Assembly (NCBI RefSeq): GCF_002261355.1
Contig: NZ_NEVU01000003.1
Coordinates: 1,178,001 to 1,242,000 of the forward strand
Reading direction: 5' to 3'
DNA from: Bordetella genomosp. 12
GTDB lineage: Bacteria > Pseudomonadota > Gammaproteobacteria > Burkholderiales > Burkholderiaceae_B
Length of the DNA stretch: 64,000 bases
Position numbers and translations under genes: made by a program. How positions within the stretch are numbered: position 1 is the stretch's first letter; each line of letters begins with the position of its first letter. A model generated the notes under the pieces. That model made no database searches. It saw only the letters and a program-made list of their open reading frames with translations, and was not told where the DNA came from. This document shows, one piece after another, positions 1 through 12,053 of this stretch.

Positions 1-1
1 G

Positions 2-1444
2 CGCGTGGCCTACGTGGCGCAGGAAACGCCCGCCTTGGATCGCTCGGCCATCGAGTACGCGATCGACGGCGATGTGGGGTTGCGCCGCCTGGAAGCGCGG
101 CTGGCCGAGGCTGAGGCTGCCGCCGACACGCCCGAGAACGGCCTGCTGATCGGCGAGTTGTACGGCGCCCTGGCCGATGCCGACGCCTACACCGTCCGCT
201 CGCGGGCGGAGCAACTGCTGACCGGCCTGGGCTTCTCGATGGCGCAGATGGACCAGCCCCTGACCAGTTTTTCGGGCGGCTGGCGGATGCGGCTGAACCT
301 CGCGCAAGCGCTGATGTGCCCCTCCGAACTGCTGCTGCTGGATGAACCCACCAACCACTTGGATCTGGATGCTATCCTTTGGCTGGAAGACTGGTTGAAA
401 CGTTATCCCGGCACTTTGCTGGTGATTTCGCACGACCGCGACTTCCTCGACGAAGTGGTCAACGTGGTGGTGCACGTCGATGAGCGCAAACTGAAGCGCT
501 ATGCCGGCAACTACTCCGCCTTCGAACGCCAGCGCGCCGCCCAACTGGAACTGGCCGCCGGCGCCATGGAAAAGCAGCTGCGCCAACGTGCGCATCTGCA
601 GTCGTTCATCAATCGCTTCAAGGCCCAGGCCTCGAAAGCGCGCCAGGCGCAAAGCCGGATCAAGGCACTGGCAAAGATGGAAGAGTTGGCCCCGTTGCGC
701 GCTGCGGCCGAGTTTTCCTTCGAATTCCGGGAGCCGGAACGTGCCCCCGATCCACTCTTGCGCATGGACGCCGTTCTAGCCGGATACCCGGGTGCGGAAG
801 ATGGCGGTGCCGACAAGATCATCATCAAGGACATCCATTTCTCGCTCCAGGGCGGCCAGAGAATTGGCCTGCTGGGCGTAAACGGAGCGGGCAAGTCCAC
901 CTTCATCAAAACCATTGCAGGGGAATTGCAGGCCCTGGGCGGCGAGGCAATTTTTGGCAAGGGCTTGTCGATCGGCTATTTCGCCCAACATCAGGTCGAG
1001 ATGCTGCGCCATGATGAATCGCCCCTGTGGCACATGATCAAGCTGGCCCCCGGCACGCGCGAACAGGAGCTGCGTAATTTCCTGGGCCGCTTCAACTTCG
1101 CAGGGGCGATGGCAACCAGCAGCATCGCGCCCTTCTCGGGTGGCGAAAAAGCCCGTCTGGCCTTGGCGCTCATCGTATGGCAACGGCCCAATCTGCTGTT
1201 GCTGGACGAACCGACCAATCACCTGGATCTGGAAACCCGCGAAGCGCTCACCATGGCGCTGGCGCAGTTCGAAGGCACCCTGGTGCTGGTGTCACACGAT
1301 CGCCACCTGCTGCGTGCCACCACCGACCAGTTCGTCATCGTCGCCGACGGCAAGGTCGAACCCTTCGATGGCGACCTCAACGACTACCGCGACTGGCTGT
1401 TCAAGACCAAGCTGAACGCCAAGGCCAGCACGATCCAGCCATAA
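2..1444 (+). CDS. ABC-F family ATPase, YheS-like (5' end missing)
   Basis: Soluble duplicated ATPase of the ABC-F family, which acts on ribosomes rather than in transport. The frame is open to the window edge, so the gene starts upstream; the GTG at 5 is not a believable start because the first Walker A is missing. Visible are the first signature (SGGWRMRLNLAQ), first Walker B (LLLLDEPTNHLDLD), an H-loop (SHDRD), a coiled linker near residues 165-225, then a complete second domain with Walker A GVNGAGKST (about 291-299), signature SGGEKARLALAL and a second DEPTNHLD. The wording of the linker and of the C-terminal 'KVEPFDGDLNDYRDWL' fits the YheS subgroup better than Uup or EttA. Exact ribosomal role is not known to me. 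Confidence 0.93.
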   Translation, partial: RVAYVAQETPALDRSAIEYAIDGDVGLRRLEARLAEAEAAADTPENGLLIGELYGALADADAYTVRSRAEQLLTGLGFSMAQMDQPLTSFSGGWRMRLNLAQALMCPSELLLLDEPTNHLDLDAILWLEDWLKRYPGTLLVISHDRDFLDEVVNVVVHVDERKLKRYAGNYSAFERQRAAQLELAAGAMEKQLRQRAHLQSFINRFKAQASKARQAQSRIKALAKMEELAPLRAAAEFSFEFREPERAPDPLLRMDAVLAGYPGAEDGGADKIIIKDIHFSLQGGQRIGLLGVNGAGKSTFIKTIAGELQALGGEAIFGKGLSIGYFAQHQVEMLRHDESPLWHMIKLAPGTREQELRNFLGRFNFAGAMATSSIAPFSGGEKARLALALIVWQRPNLLLLDEPTNHLDLETREALTMALAQFEGTLVLVSHDRHLLRATTDQFVIVADGKVEPFDGDLNDYRDWLFKTKLNAKASTIQP

Positions 1445-1745
1445 AGCGCGCCGCCTGCGTTCAGCTCCAGGCTGCCGCAGCGAGCCGCATGGACCGTGCC
1501 CCCGAGCCTGCATGCTATCTCGGTACCGTGCTGAGTCGAGGAGCACGTCAGCTGAATTTTGAACCTTGCAGGCCAAATCGGGTTTAAACCCGCGTGGACT
1601 AGGCATCGACACATGTGTCAGCCGCCAACTTGAGTGAACCAAATCTCAAGTTGAATGAAATTCGACAGTTCGACAGCAGGCGCCTGCCCCGTCAGCGCAA
1701 AACGGGGTCGAACCAGCCAATATGTAACAAGCCTGGCCTGCCCCC
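1445..1745. other. Intergenic region between ABC-F gene and groES promoter
   Basis: About 300 bases after the ABC-F stop before the groES promoter elements begin. I see no credible coding frame, no RNA gene and no clear T-tailed hairpin here. It is somewhat richer in A/T toward the promoter. Nothing supported is present apart from the control elements listed next. Confidence 0.6.
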
Positions 1746-1773
1746 TTGAAGCCTGCTGAGTCATCCCTATAAT
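1746..1773 (+). promoter_or_regulatory. Predicted groESL promoter (-35 TTGAAG, -10 TATAAT)
   Basis: TTGAAG at 1746-1751 and a perfect TATAAT at 1768-1773 are separated by 16 bases, a good housekeeping sigma promoter. The same stretch also reads CCTTGAA and CATCCCTAT, loosely like a heat-shock sigma-32 promoter, so dual use is possible but not shown. The -10 overlaps the first base of the CIRCE element. Confidence 0.75.
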
Positions 1774-1799
1774 TAGCACTCGTCGTCGGTGAGTGCTAA
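1773..1799 (+). promoter_or_regulatory. CIRCE element (HrcA operator)
   Basis: Perfect inverted repeat TTAGCACTC-N9-GAGTGCTAA, the canonical CIRCE operator bound by the HrcA repressor. It sits just downstream of the -10 hexamer and 57 bases before the groES start codon, so HrcA binding would block initiation of groESL. Confidence 0.97.
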
Positions 1800-1855
1800 C
1801 AGCTCTCCCGCGCCAACTACCGATCAATGTTCTAGTTATCCAACAGGAGTTCCTC

Positions 1856-3818
<1,963 letters not shown>

Positions 3819-3878
3819 GTCCCGCCTCCCGGCCTGGAGCGCCGCGTACCTTCGCCACGCGGTTCTCCATTTGCGATC

Positions 3879-3904
3879 AAAACCCCGGCTCACGCCGGGG
3901 TTTT
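3879..3904 (+). terminator. Intrinsic terminator of groESL
   Basis: Perfect inverted repeat AAAACCCCGGC-TCAC-GCCGGGGTTTT followed by more T. It lies 60 bases after groEL and before yihY, as expected for a rho-independent terminator. Confidence 0.92.
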
Positions 3905-3975
3905 GTTTTGTGCGCGGCTTGCATACGGCCCCACTTTGATGCCTACAATGGGCCTGACACTGCTGGAGGGACGAG

Positions 3976-4893
3976 ATGCGTTTTCCCACGCTGCTGAGAA
4001 TTTGCCATCCGAGAGAACTGGGCGGGCTGCTGATGGATTCGGCCAGGCAATGGTCACGCCACCGCGCCGCGAGCAAGGGCGCCGCCCTGGCGCTATACAT
4101 GGTGTTCTCGCTGGCGCCCATGCTGATTCTGGTGATTGCCGTGGCCGGCGCCTTTTTTGGCGAGGAGGCCGTGCGTTCGGAGTTATTCGACCAGGTGCGC
4201 GACCTGACGGGTGAGCGCGGCGCCGAGGTGATTCAGACCGTGTTGGCCAGCGCGCATGAGTCCGGCAAGGGCTGGGTAGCCGCCTTGCTGTCGGTCGGGG
4301 TGTTGATTTTCAGTGCCACGACCGCGTTCTCCGAACTCAAGGCGAGTCTGGACGAGCTCTGGGAAGTGGACGCGGACAGCGCGGGCGGCATCCAGGGGCT
4401 GGTGCGCAGCCGGGTGCTGTCGTTCGGCCTGGTGCTGGTGCTGGCCTGCTTTCTGCTGTTTTCGCTGGCGGTCAATGCCGCCATGGGCGTGGCGCGCGGC
4501 TACTACGGCGAACTCTGGAGCAATTCCCTCGTGGCGCTGGTGGGTGACTGGCTGGCGAATCTGTTTTCGTTTGCGGTGGTCACGGCCTTGTTCGCGGTGA
4601 TTTTCAAGCTGCTGCCGTCGGTGACCGTGCTGTGGCGCCATGTCATTCCGGGCGCGGTAGTGACCGCGGCTTTGTTTCTATTGGGTAAATGGGGCATCGG
4701 GCTGTATCTGGGCCGCGGCGGGGTGGCGTCGGCCTATGGTGCGGCGGGTTCGCTGATCGCGCTTTTGCTGTGGATCTACTATTCGGCGCAGATTTTCTTC
4801 TTTGGCGCGGTGATCACGCGGCAGTATGCGTTGCGCGCCCAGCGCCTGGAAGCCGGCCAGCCGATGGATGCCGCGCCGCAGCCGAGCCACTGA
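3976..4893 (+). CDS. YihY/BrkB family inner-membrane protein
   Basis: 305-residue polytopic membrane protein of the YihY/BrkB family (UPF0761). Hydrophobic segments occur near residues 38-58, 98-118, 150-175, 190-220, 225-245 and 255-280, consistent with six membrane spans. The family-typical stretch SATTAFSELKASLDELWEV lies near residue 112. BrkB was named in Bordetella for serum resistance, but the molecular function of the family is unsettled. The ATG at 3976 follows GGAGGGACG. It stands alone between the groESL terminator and dgkA. Confidence 0.88.
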   Translation: MRFPTLLRICHPRELGGLLMDSARQWSRHRAASKGAALALYMVFSLAPMLILVIAVAGAFFGEEAVRSELFDQVRDLTGERGAEVIQTVLASAHESGKGWVAALLSVGVLIFSATTAFSELKASLDELWEVDADSAGGIQGLVRSRVLSFGLVLVLACFLLFSLAVNAAMGVARGYYGELWSNSLVALVGDWLANLFSFAVVTALFAVIFKLLPSVTVLWRHVIPGAVVTAALFLLGKWGIGLYLGRGGVASAYGAAGSLIALLLWIYYSAQIFFFGAVITRQYALRAQRLEAGQPMDAAPQPSH

Positions 4894-4989
4894 AGCCGCG
4901 GGGGCCGAAGCGCCCGCTGTGGCCGGCCCGTGATACGGGCGACACCTGAATCTGTTAAAAAGCCGCAGACCCGATTCTCGTATCGCCCC

Positions 4990-5382
4990 ATGACTCCACA
5001 CCCTTCGCCCTATAAGAGCACCGGCGGCCTGCGCCGCATCCTGAACGCCCTGCGCTATTCCTGGCAGGGGCTGAAGGCGGCCGTCAAGTACGAGGCGGCG
5101 TTTCGCCAGGAGCTCGCCCTGGCCGTGCTGCTCATCCCCGCCGCCTTTTTCCTGGGCCGCACGACCGATGAAGTCTTCATGCTCATCGCTTCGGTCGTGC
5201 TCGTGCTGGTGGTGGAGTTGATCAACTCGGCCATCGAAGCGCTGGCCGATGCGTTGTCGGTCGAGACCCACCCGCTCTTGGGACGCGCCAAGGACCTCGG
5301 CAGCGCCGCGGTCATGCTGATGCTGATTTTTACCGGCGCCGTCTGGGTCGCCGTGGCGGTCAGCCGTTTTGTCCTGAGCTGA
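4990..5382 (+). CDS. dgkA: Diacylglycerol kinase, prokaryotic DgkA type
   Basis: 130-residue integral-membrane diacylglycerol kinase, which phosphorylates diacylglycerol with ATP to recycle it to phosphatidate. Family motifs are intact: EAAFRQE (35-41), VVELINSAIEA with E76 and E83, and GRAKDLGSAA (98-107), along with three hydrophobic helices. I start at the ATG at 4990 (MTPHPSPYKSTGG), which gives a normal family length; an in-frame ATG at 4930 would add 20 residues with no family match. Confidence 0.95.
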   Translation: MTPHPSPYKSTGGLRRILNALRYSWQGLKAAVKYEAAFRQELALAVLLIPAAFFLGRTTDEVFMLIASVVLVLVVELINSAIEALADALSVETHPLLGRAKDLGSAAVMLMLIFTGAVWVAVAVSRFVLS

Positions 5383-5427
5383 GGCAAACGTTTGCAGGCA
5401 GCGGGCATGCTTCTATACTGAAGCTCC

Positions 5428-6762
5428 ATGCCCTCTTCCGATGCCCGCATGACGTCTGCTCTCTCATCCTCGGAACGTATCGTGATTGTCGGCGGTGGCG
5501 CCGGCGGCCTGGAACTGGCCGCGCAGCTCGGCCGCGCCTATGGCCCTGAGCGCGTGCTGCTCATCGACAGCCGCCCTTTTCATATCTGGAAGCCTTCGCT
5601 GCACGAAGTGGCCGCCGGCACGCTGGACATCCACCAGGAGGGGCTTTCCTATCTCATGCTGGCCCGGCTGGCGGGCTTTAGCTTCGCCCAGGGCGAATTG
5701 CTTGCGGTCGATCGCGCCGCGCGGCGCATCCGCATCGGCGCGGTCAGCGACCAGCGCGGCCAGGAGATCCTCGGGCCGCGCGAGTTCAGCTACGGCAACC
5801 TGGTGCTGGCCTTGGGCAGCGCCTCGAATTTTTTCAATACTCCGGGTGCGGCGCAATACGCCGTCACGCTGGACAACACCGAGAACGCCGAGGCGTTTCG
5901 CCTGACGATCCTCAAGGCCATGGCCCAGGTCGATCAGGACAAGCTGCGCAATCCTTCGGCGCGGCTGGACCTGGTGATCGTGGGCGGCGGCGCCACCGGC
6001 GTCGAACTGGCGGTCGAGCTGACCGAGGCCAGCCATGTGGTGAGCACCTATGGCCTGCCGAATTTCCGGGTCGAGCGCGATATGGCCATTACCCTGGTCG
6101 AGGGCGCCCCGCGCATCCTGTCGGCCTTGCCGGAGAAGATCTCACGTGCCGCCACGGCCCGGCTGACTGAACTGGGTATCCGGGTGGAGGCCAATTGCCG
6201 CGTCGCCGAAGTCGGCCCGGACAGCGTCAAGACCGCCGATGGCCGCAGTTTTCCGGCGTCGCTGTGCCTGTGGGCCGCCGGCATCCGGGGGCCGGACCTG
6301 CTCACGCAACTGGGCCTGCCGCTGAACCGGGCCGGCCAGTTGATCGTCAACGAACGCCTGGAAACCGAAGATCCTTATGTGCTGGCCTTGGGCGACTGCT
6401 GCGCCGCGCCCTGGCAGGGCGAGCGCATCGTCCCCGCACGCGCGCAAGCCGCGCACCAGGAGGCCAGCTACCTGGCCAAGAAACTCGGCGCCCGCCTGTC
6501 GGGCAAGGAAGAAACGCAACAGGCCTATGTCTACCGCGACTACGGCTCGCTGGTATCGCTGGGCCAGGGCGCGGGCGTGGGCAGCCTGATGGGCAAGCTG
6601 GCCGGACGCGGCCTCTTCGTAAGCGGTACACTGGCACGCCTGATGTACATGAGCCTGCACCTGATGCACCACCGTGCGGTGCTGGGCGTCTCGCGCACCG
6701 CCACAATGGCCCTGGCGCGCCTGTTGATGCGGCGCACCCATCCCAGGGTCAAATTGCACTGA
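5428..6762 (+). CDS. ndh: Type II NADH dehydrogenase (NDH-2)
   Basis: 444-residue single-subunit NADH:quinone oxidoreductase that feeds electrons to quinones without pumping protons. The FAD dinucleotide fold [16 protein letters not shown] lies near residues 20-35, the NAD fold [17 protein letters not shown] near 183-199, and ALGDCCAAP near 321 is the C-terminal FAD contact. The amphipathic C-terminus ([16 protein letters not shown]) fits membrane attachment. ATG 5428 or the ATG 21 bases later are both possible starts. pyrF begins five bases after the stop. Confidence 0.92.
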   Translation: MPSSDARMTSALSSSERIVIVGGGAGGLELAAQLGRAYGPERVLLIDSRPFHIWKPSLHEVAAGTLDIHQEGLSYLMLARLAGFSFAQGELLAVDRAARRIRIGAVSDQRGQEILGPREFSYGNLVLALGSASNFFNTPGAAQYAVTLDNTENAEAFRLTILKAMAQVDQDKLRNPSARLDLVIVGGGATGVELAVELTEASHVVSTYGLPNFRVERDMAITLVEGAPRILSALPEKISRAATARLTELGIRVEANCRVAEVGPDSVKTADGRSFPASLCLWAAGIRGPDLLTQLGLPLNRAGQLIVNERLETEDPYVLALGDCCAAPWQGERIVPARAQAAHQEASYLAKKLGARLSGKEETQQAYVYRDYGSLVSLGQGAGVGSLMGKLAGRGLFVSGTLARLMYMSLHLMHHRAVLGVSRTATMALARLLMRRTHPRVKLH

Positions 6763-6767
6763 TCCCC

Positions 6768-7586
6768 ATGAATTTCCTACAAAAACTCGAACACGCCTGG
6801 GCTACCCAGAACTCTCTGCTACAGGTCGGTCTGGATCCGGATCCGCTGCGCTTTCCGCATGAGCTGCAGGGCAAGCCTGAAGCCATTCTGGAATTCTGTC
6901 GCGGCATCGTCGACGCCACCGCGCCGTATGCCAGCAGTTTCAAGCCGCAGATTGCTTATTTCGCCGCGCATCGCGCCGAAGATCAGCTCGAAGCCTTGTG
7001 CGCGCATATCCGCAGCGCGCATCCGGATTTGCCCATCGTGCTCGATGCCAAGCGTGGCGACATCGGTTCGACGGCCGAGAACTATGCGCGCGAAGCCTTC
7101 GAACGTTATCAAGCGCATGCCGTGACCGTCAGCCCCTATATGGGCCTGGATTCGGTCGAGCCCTATCTGGCCTGGCGCGACCGGGGCGTGATCGTGCTGT
7201 GCCGCACGTCCAATCCGGGCGGCTCGGACCTGCAGTTCCTGCAGATGGCCGACGGCCAGCCGCTGTATCTGCACGTGGCCGGTCTGGTGGCCGAGAAATG
7301 GAACAGCAATGGCCAATGCGGGCTGGTGGTCGGGGCAACCTTTCCGAATGAGCTGGCCGCGGTGCGCAAGCGTATCGGCGACAGCATGCCCCTGCTGGTG
7401 CCGGGCATCGGCGCGCAGGGCGGCGACATCAACGCCACCGTGCAGGCCGGCGCCAACCAGGCCCGCGCCGGGATGATGATCAATTCGTCGCGCGCCATCA
7501 TTTACGCCAGCAGCGGCGAAGACTGGCGCGAAGCGGCCGCCAAGGCCGCCGCCAGCCTGCGCGACGCGATCAACGCGGTGCGTTGA
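6768..7586 (+). CDS. pyrF: Orotidine 5'-phosphate decarboxylase, PyrF type 2
   Basis: 272-residue TIM-barrel enzyme that makes UMP from OMP, the last step of pyrimidine synthesis. The catalytic stretch [15 protein letters not shown] (about 94-108) with its Asp-Lys-Asp array is intact, and the length and wording match the longer type 2 subfamily. The start is [11 protein letters not shown] at 6768, five bases after the ndh stop. It converges with pncC, whose stop lies 15 bases away on the other strand. Confidence 0.97.
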   Translation: MNFLQKLEHAWATQNSLLQVGLDPDPLRFPHELQGKPEAILEFCRGIVDATAPYASSFKPQIAYFAAHRAEDQLEALCAHIRSAHPDLPIVLDAKRGDIGSTAENYAREAFERYQAHAVTVSPYMGLDSVEPYLAWRDRGVIVLCRTSNPGGSDLQFLQMADGQPLYLHVAGLVAEKWNSNGQCGLVVGATFPNELAAVRKRIGDSMPLLVPGIGAQGGDINATVQAGANQARAGMMINSSRAIIYASSGEDWREAAAKAAASLRDAINAVR

Positions 7587-7601
7587 TCGCCGGGCGCACG
7601 T

Positions 7602-8159
7602 TCAACGCCGGTTGGCCGGCGCGCCCAAAAACTCCAGGATGCCGCGCAAGGCAAACTCGACGGCAGCCTGACGCACCTGATTGCGATCGCCCGCGAAGAC
7701 GTGCGTCACGGCGCGCGAATGGATGCCTTCCTGCGCGCGCGTGGCAAAACCAAAACACACCATGCCCACCGGTTTGCCGGTGGTCGCTCCGCCCGGGCCT
7801 GCGATGCCGGTCGTGGAGATCGCGACATGGCAGGCCGGCGCGGCCAGCAACACACCCTGCGCCATCTCCAGCGCGACTTCCTCGCTGACCGCACCGAAGT
7901 GATTCAAGGTGTCGGCCGACACCTGCAAGGCGTCGACCTTGGCGGCATTGCTGTAGGTGACAAAGCCGCGCTCGAACCAGCCGCTCGACCCGGCCACCGC
8001 CGTGACAGCGCCGGCCAACAAGCCGCCGGTGCATGACTCGGCCGTGCCCAGATACCAGCCGTGCTCCTGCAGCGCGGGCCCCAATTGCTCGGCCAGACCA
8101 AAGGCCGTGGCGGCGCTCAACGCCGCGGGCGCCAGCCCGGTGTTGTTCTGCAAACTCAT
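7602..8159 (-). CDS. pncC: Nicotinamide-nucleotide amidohydrolase (CinA C-terminal domain)
   Basis: 185-residue CinA-C domain protein, which deamidates nicotinamide mononucleotide to nicotinate mononucleotide in pyridine nucleotide salvage. Motifs TAESCTGGLLAG (39-50), TYSNAAK (68-74) and STTGIAGPGG (115-124) match the family, and there is no N-terminal molybdopterin-like domain, as in E. coli PncC. It overlaps the 3' end of pgpA by four bases (ATGA type), which points to translational coupling at the end of the rib-nus-thi-pgp operon. Confidence 0.95.
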   Translation of the reverse strand: MSLQNNTGLAPAALSAATAFGLAEQLGPALQEHGWYLGTAESCTGGLLAGAVTAVAGSSGWFERGFVTYSNAAKVDALQVSADTLNHFGAVSEEVALEMAQGVLLAAPACHVAISTTGIAGPGGATTGKPVGMVCFGFATRAQEGIHSRAVTHVFAGDRNQVRQAAVEFALRGILEFLGAPANRR

Positions 8160-8683
8160 GCCAACCCTCCTAAGCGAACGACGAGCGCCATGACCAGCAG
8201 GGCATAGACGGCCGCCAGAATGTCATCCCACATGACGCCAAAGCCGCCCGACAGCCGGGCATCGAACGCCTTGATGGGCGCAGGCTTGACGATGTCGAAG
8301 AACCGGAAAAGCACAAAAGCCAGGGTTTGGGCGAGCCAGCCGCTGGGCACCAACCAGAGCACCAGCCAGAAGGCCACCATTTCGTCCCACACCATTCCGA
8401 CGTGGTCGTGGACGCGGAGTTCCCGCCCGGCGTAGCCGCAGGCCCAGCAGCCGTAGGCGAAGGCCACCAACAGCAGAATCCCCATGACGAGATTCGGGAT
8501 GGGGGGCAGCAGCAGCCAGATGATCCAGGCGGCCAGGGTGCCCCAGGTGCCCGAAGCCGGGCGGATCAGGCCGCTGCCCAGGCCGAAGGCCAGAAAGCGC
8601 CCAGGGCGGGCGCAGATCCAGGCCAGGCTGGGGTAGTCCACGCGCGAACGCTCGCGCATCGAGGGGGAATGAGGGTCGGTCAT
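8156..8683 (-). CDS. pgpA: Phosphatidylglycerophosphatase A
   Basis: 175-residue membrane phosphatase that converts phosphatidylglycerophosphate to phosphatidylglycerol. GLGSGLIRPASGTWGTL (34-50) and HDHVGMVWDEMVAFW (92-106), which carry the acidic metal-binding residues, are family hallmarks, and there are several hydrophobic helices. I start at the ATG at 8683 (MTDPHSPSMRE); an ATG five codons upstream is also possible, while longer frames run back into thiL. It follows thiL and precedes pncC. Confidence 0.94.
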   Translation of the reverse strand: MTDPHSPSMRERSRVDYPSLAWICARPGRFLAFGLGSGLIRPASGTWGTLAAWIIWLLLPPIPNLVMGILLLVAFAYGCWACGYAGRELRVHDHVGMVWDEMVAFWLVLWLVPSGWLAQTLAFVLFRFFDIVKPAPIKAFDARLSGGFGVMWDDILAAVYALLVMALVVRLGGLA

Positions 8684-8726
8684 AGTCCGGCGTGTCATGC
8701 CCGAAGCGGGCGTGCCCGGGATGGTA

Positions 8727-9695
8727 TCAGGCCACGCCGCCGAAATGATCAAATCCGCCGGGGATGTGCGGCAGAGCCTGGCCTTGCGCATCGAGCACGC
8801 AAAGCCCGTCTGCGGCCACGATGCGGCCGATGCGGGTGACAGGCGTCTGGCTCGCGTGCGCGGCCTGCATGACCGCGTCACGGCGCTGTGCGGGCGCGGT
8901 AAAACACAGTTCGTAGACGTCGCCGCCGCCCAGCAACGCCCGCTGTAGCGTCGCCTCGTCCAGGCCTTCCAGCCCGGCGGCGCGCGGCAGATCGGCGTAG
9001 CGCAATTCGGCGCCTACACCGCTGGCGGCAAGGATGTGGCCGAGGTCTTGCGCCAGGCCATCGGAGATATCGATGGCGGCATGGGCCAGGCCGCGCAGGC
9101 CTTGCCCCAGCGCCAGACGCGGCTGCGGCCACTCGAGCGCGCGGCGTGTGCGCGCCAGGCGCGCCGCGTCGGCCGGCAGTTGGCCGTCGAGCAGGCGATA
9201 GGCGATATCTGCCGCGCCCAACTCACCGGAGATCCAGATGTCGTCGCCCGGGCAGGCGGCATCGCGCCGCAGCGCGGCATGAGCCGGCACGGCGCCAAAA
9301 ACCGTCACGCTGAGGGTGAGGTCGTGCAGGCTGCGCGTGGTGTCGCCGCCGATCAACGGGCAGCCGCTGGCTTGCGCCAGCGCATGAAAGCCGCGGGCAT
9401 AGGCGGCCAGCCAGGCTTCGTCCATGCTGGGCAAGGCCAGGCCCAGCAGACACCCCAGGGGCTGCGCCCCCATGGCTGCCAGGTCGGAGAGATTGACCGC
9501 CAGCGACTTGTGGCCCACCGACACGGGATCGGCGTCGGGATAAAAGTGGCGCCCGGCGATCAGCAGGTCTTTGCTCACCGCCACCTGCATGCCTGGCGGC
9601 ACCGGGAATAGCGCGCAATCATCGCCCACGCCCAGGATGTCCCCGGGCGCGGTGCGAGTGAAATGGCGCGCGATGAGATCGAACTCGGAGGCCAC
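8727..9695 (-). CDS. thiL: Thiamine-monophosphate kinase
   Basis: 322-residue ThiL, which phosphorylates thiamine monophosphate to the active cofactor thiamine diphosphate. Visible motifs are GVGDDCAL (23-30), KSLAVNLSDLAAMGA, GGDTTRS near 117 and the C-terminal AIDISDGLAQDLGHI, all conserved in the PurM-like ATP-binding fold. Length is normal. It lies between nusB and pgpA, a gene order widely kept in proteobacteria. Confidence 0.96.
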   Translation of the reverse strand: MASEFDLIARHFTRTAPGDILGVGDDCALFPVPPGMQVAVSKDLLIAGRHFYPDADPVSVGHKSLAVNLSDLAAMGAQPLGCLLGLALPSMDEAWLAAYARGFHALAQASGCPLIGGDTTRSLHDLTLSVTVFGAVPAHAALRRDAACPGDDIWISGELGAADIAYRLLDGQLPADAARLARTRRALEWPQPRLALGQGLRGLAHAAIDISDGLAQDLGHILAASGVGAELRYADLPRAAGLEGLDEATLQRALLGGGDVYELCFTAPAQRRDAVMQAAHASQTPVTRIGRIVAADGLCVLDAQGQALPHIPGGFDHFGGVA

Positions 9696-9709
9696 CGCCG
9701 GCCCGCGCC

Positions 9710-10745
<1,036 letters not shown>

Positions 10746-11918
10746 TTATTCGTCAGTGTTGCGGGGCGGGGGGCAATCGTAACCCGTAATGGTCAGGGCA
10801 AACCCGGCCATGCTGGGCATCTTGCGCGGACGCGCAAGCAGCCGCATCTGGCCGACGTGCAGATCGCGCAGTATCTGCGCGCCAATACCGTAGGTGCGCA
10901 AACCGAAACGGTCGCCGTCCTGGGCCGGGGCCTGTTGCGCCGAACCACCCCAATGAGCGATCTGGCCAAACAGGTGTTCGGTCGAGGACTGGCAATTCAT
11001 CAGCACCATCACGCCGGCCGGCGCCGCGGCAATCGCGGTCAGGGCCTGGCCCAGGCCCCAGCTGTGCGGGCTGGCGCCGGTGTCCAGCGCGTCGAGCAGC
11101 GAAGCCGGCTCATGCACGCGCACCAGGGTTTCCTGGCTCGGATCGATCTTACCGTGGACCAGGGCCAAATGGGGGGCTCCGGTCGCGTCGTCGCGGTAGG
11201 CGATGGCGCGGAACTCCCCCCAGGGCGTGTGCATCTGACGCTCGCCCACGCGCTGCACGATGGACTCGTGCTCGCTGCGGTACTGAATCAGGTCGGCAAT
11301 GGTGCCGATCTTGAGGTCATGCTCGCGGGCGAAGCGCACCAGATCCGGCAGCCGGGCCATGGTGCCATCCGGCTTGAGGATCTCGCAGATCACGGCGGCC
11401 GGCGTCAGGCCGCCCATGGCGGTCAGATCGCAGCCGGCCTCGGTATGGCCGGCGCGCACGAGCACGCCGCCGGGCACGGCGCGCACCGGGAAGATATGAC
11501 CCGGTTGCACCAGGTCGCTGGGTTTGGCGTCGCGCGCCACGGCCACCTGGATGGTGCGGGCACGATCCGCGGCCGAAATACCGGTTTCCACGCCCACCGC
11601 CGCTTCGATGGACTGGGTAAAATTAGTGCCGTATCGGGTGCCGTTGCGGCTGGCCATCAGCGGCAGATCCAGCTGGCGGCAGCGCTCTTCCGTCAGTGTC
11701 AGACAGACCAGCCCGCGGCCGTGCGTGACCATGAAGTTGATCGCTTCGGGCGTGACGAACTCGGCGGCCATGACGAGGTCGCCCTCGTTTTCGCGGTCTT
11801 CTTCGTCAACCAGAATGACGATGCGGCCGGCGCGCAGCTCGGCAATGATCTCGGGTACGGAAGCAATGCCGAAGTCCGAAACGGCGTCGGCGGCAACGGA
11901 AGATATCTGGGCGGACAT
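10746..11918 (-). CDS. ribB: 3,4-dihydroxy-2-butanone 4-phosphate synthase with degenerate GTP cyclohydrolase II domain (RibBX type)
   Basis: 390 residues. The N-terminal domain (about 15-215) is a full DHBP synthase: DEEDRENEGDL (38-48), RNGTRYGTNF (91-100) and RAGHTEAGCDL (155-165), making DHBP from ribulose 5-phosphate. The C-terminal domain keeps the GCHII end GIGAQILRDLHVGQMRLL (344-361), but the zinc-ligand region after VRVHE (267-286) has no cysteine, so GTP cyclohydrolase activity is unlikely. This matches the RibBX variant known in Proteobacteria; a separate ribA should lie elsewhere. The start at 11918 is the MSAQISS Met, since the frame upstream lies in the divergent HAD gene. Confidence 0.93.
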   Translation of the reverse strand: MSAQISSVAADAVSDFGIASVPEIIAELRAGRIVILVDEEDRENEGDLVMAAEFVTPEAINFMVTHGRGLVCLTLTEERCRQLDLPLMASRNGTRYGTNFTQSIEAAVGVETGISAADRARTIQVAVARDAKPSDLVQPGHIFPVRAVPGGVLVRAGHTEAGCDLTAMGGLTPAAVICEILKPDGTMARLPDLVRFAREHDLKIGTIADLIQYRSEHESIVQRVGERQMHTPWGEFRAIAYRDDATGAPHLALVHGKIDPSQETLVRVHEPASLLDALDTGASPHSWGLGQALTAIAAAPAGVMVLMNCQSSTEHLFGQIAHWGGSAQQAPAQDGDRFGLRTYGIGAQILRDLHVGQMRLLARPRKMPSMAGFALTITGYDCPPPRNTDE

Positions 11919-12053
11919 GAGAAAGGTAGCCAGCGGGCGGGAAAGTCCGAATTTTACCGCCCTTGGCCGCTTCGCGCCCCCGGGAGCAAAATGCGGGCCG
12001 CAGGTACACTGCATCGGCCTGCCGCCAGAACAACGCTGACCTAAAGGAACGAC

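Noticed and set aside
11919-12053. FMN riboswitch upstream of ribBX or ribH
   Set aside because: The gap is only 135 bases and I could not find the conserved RFN blocks; none occurs before ribH either.
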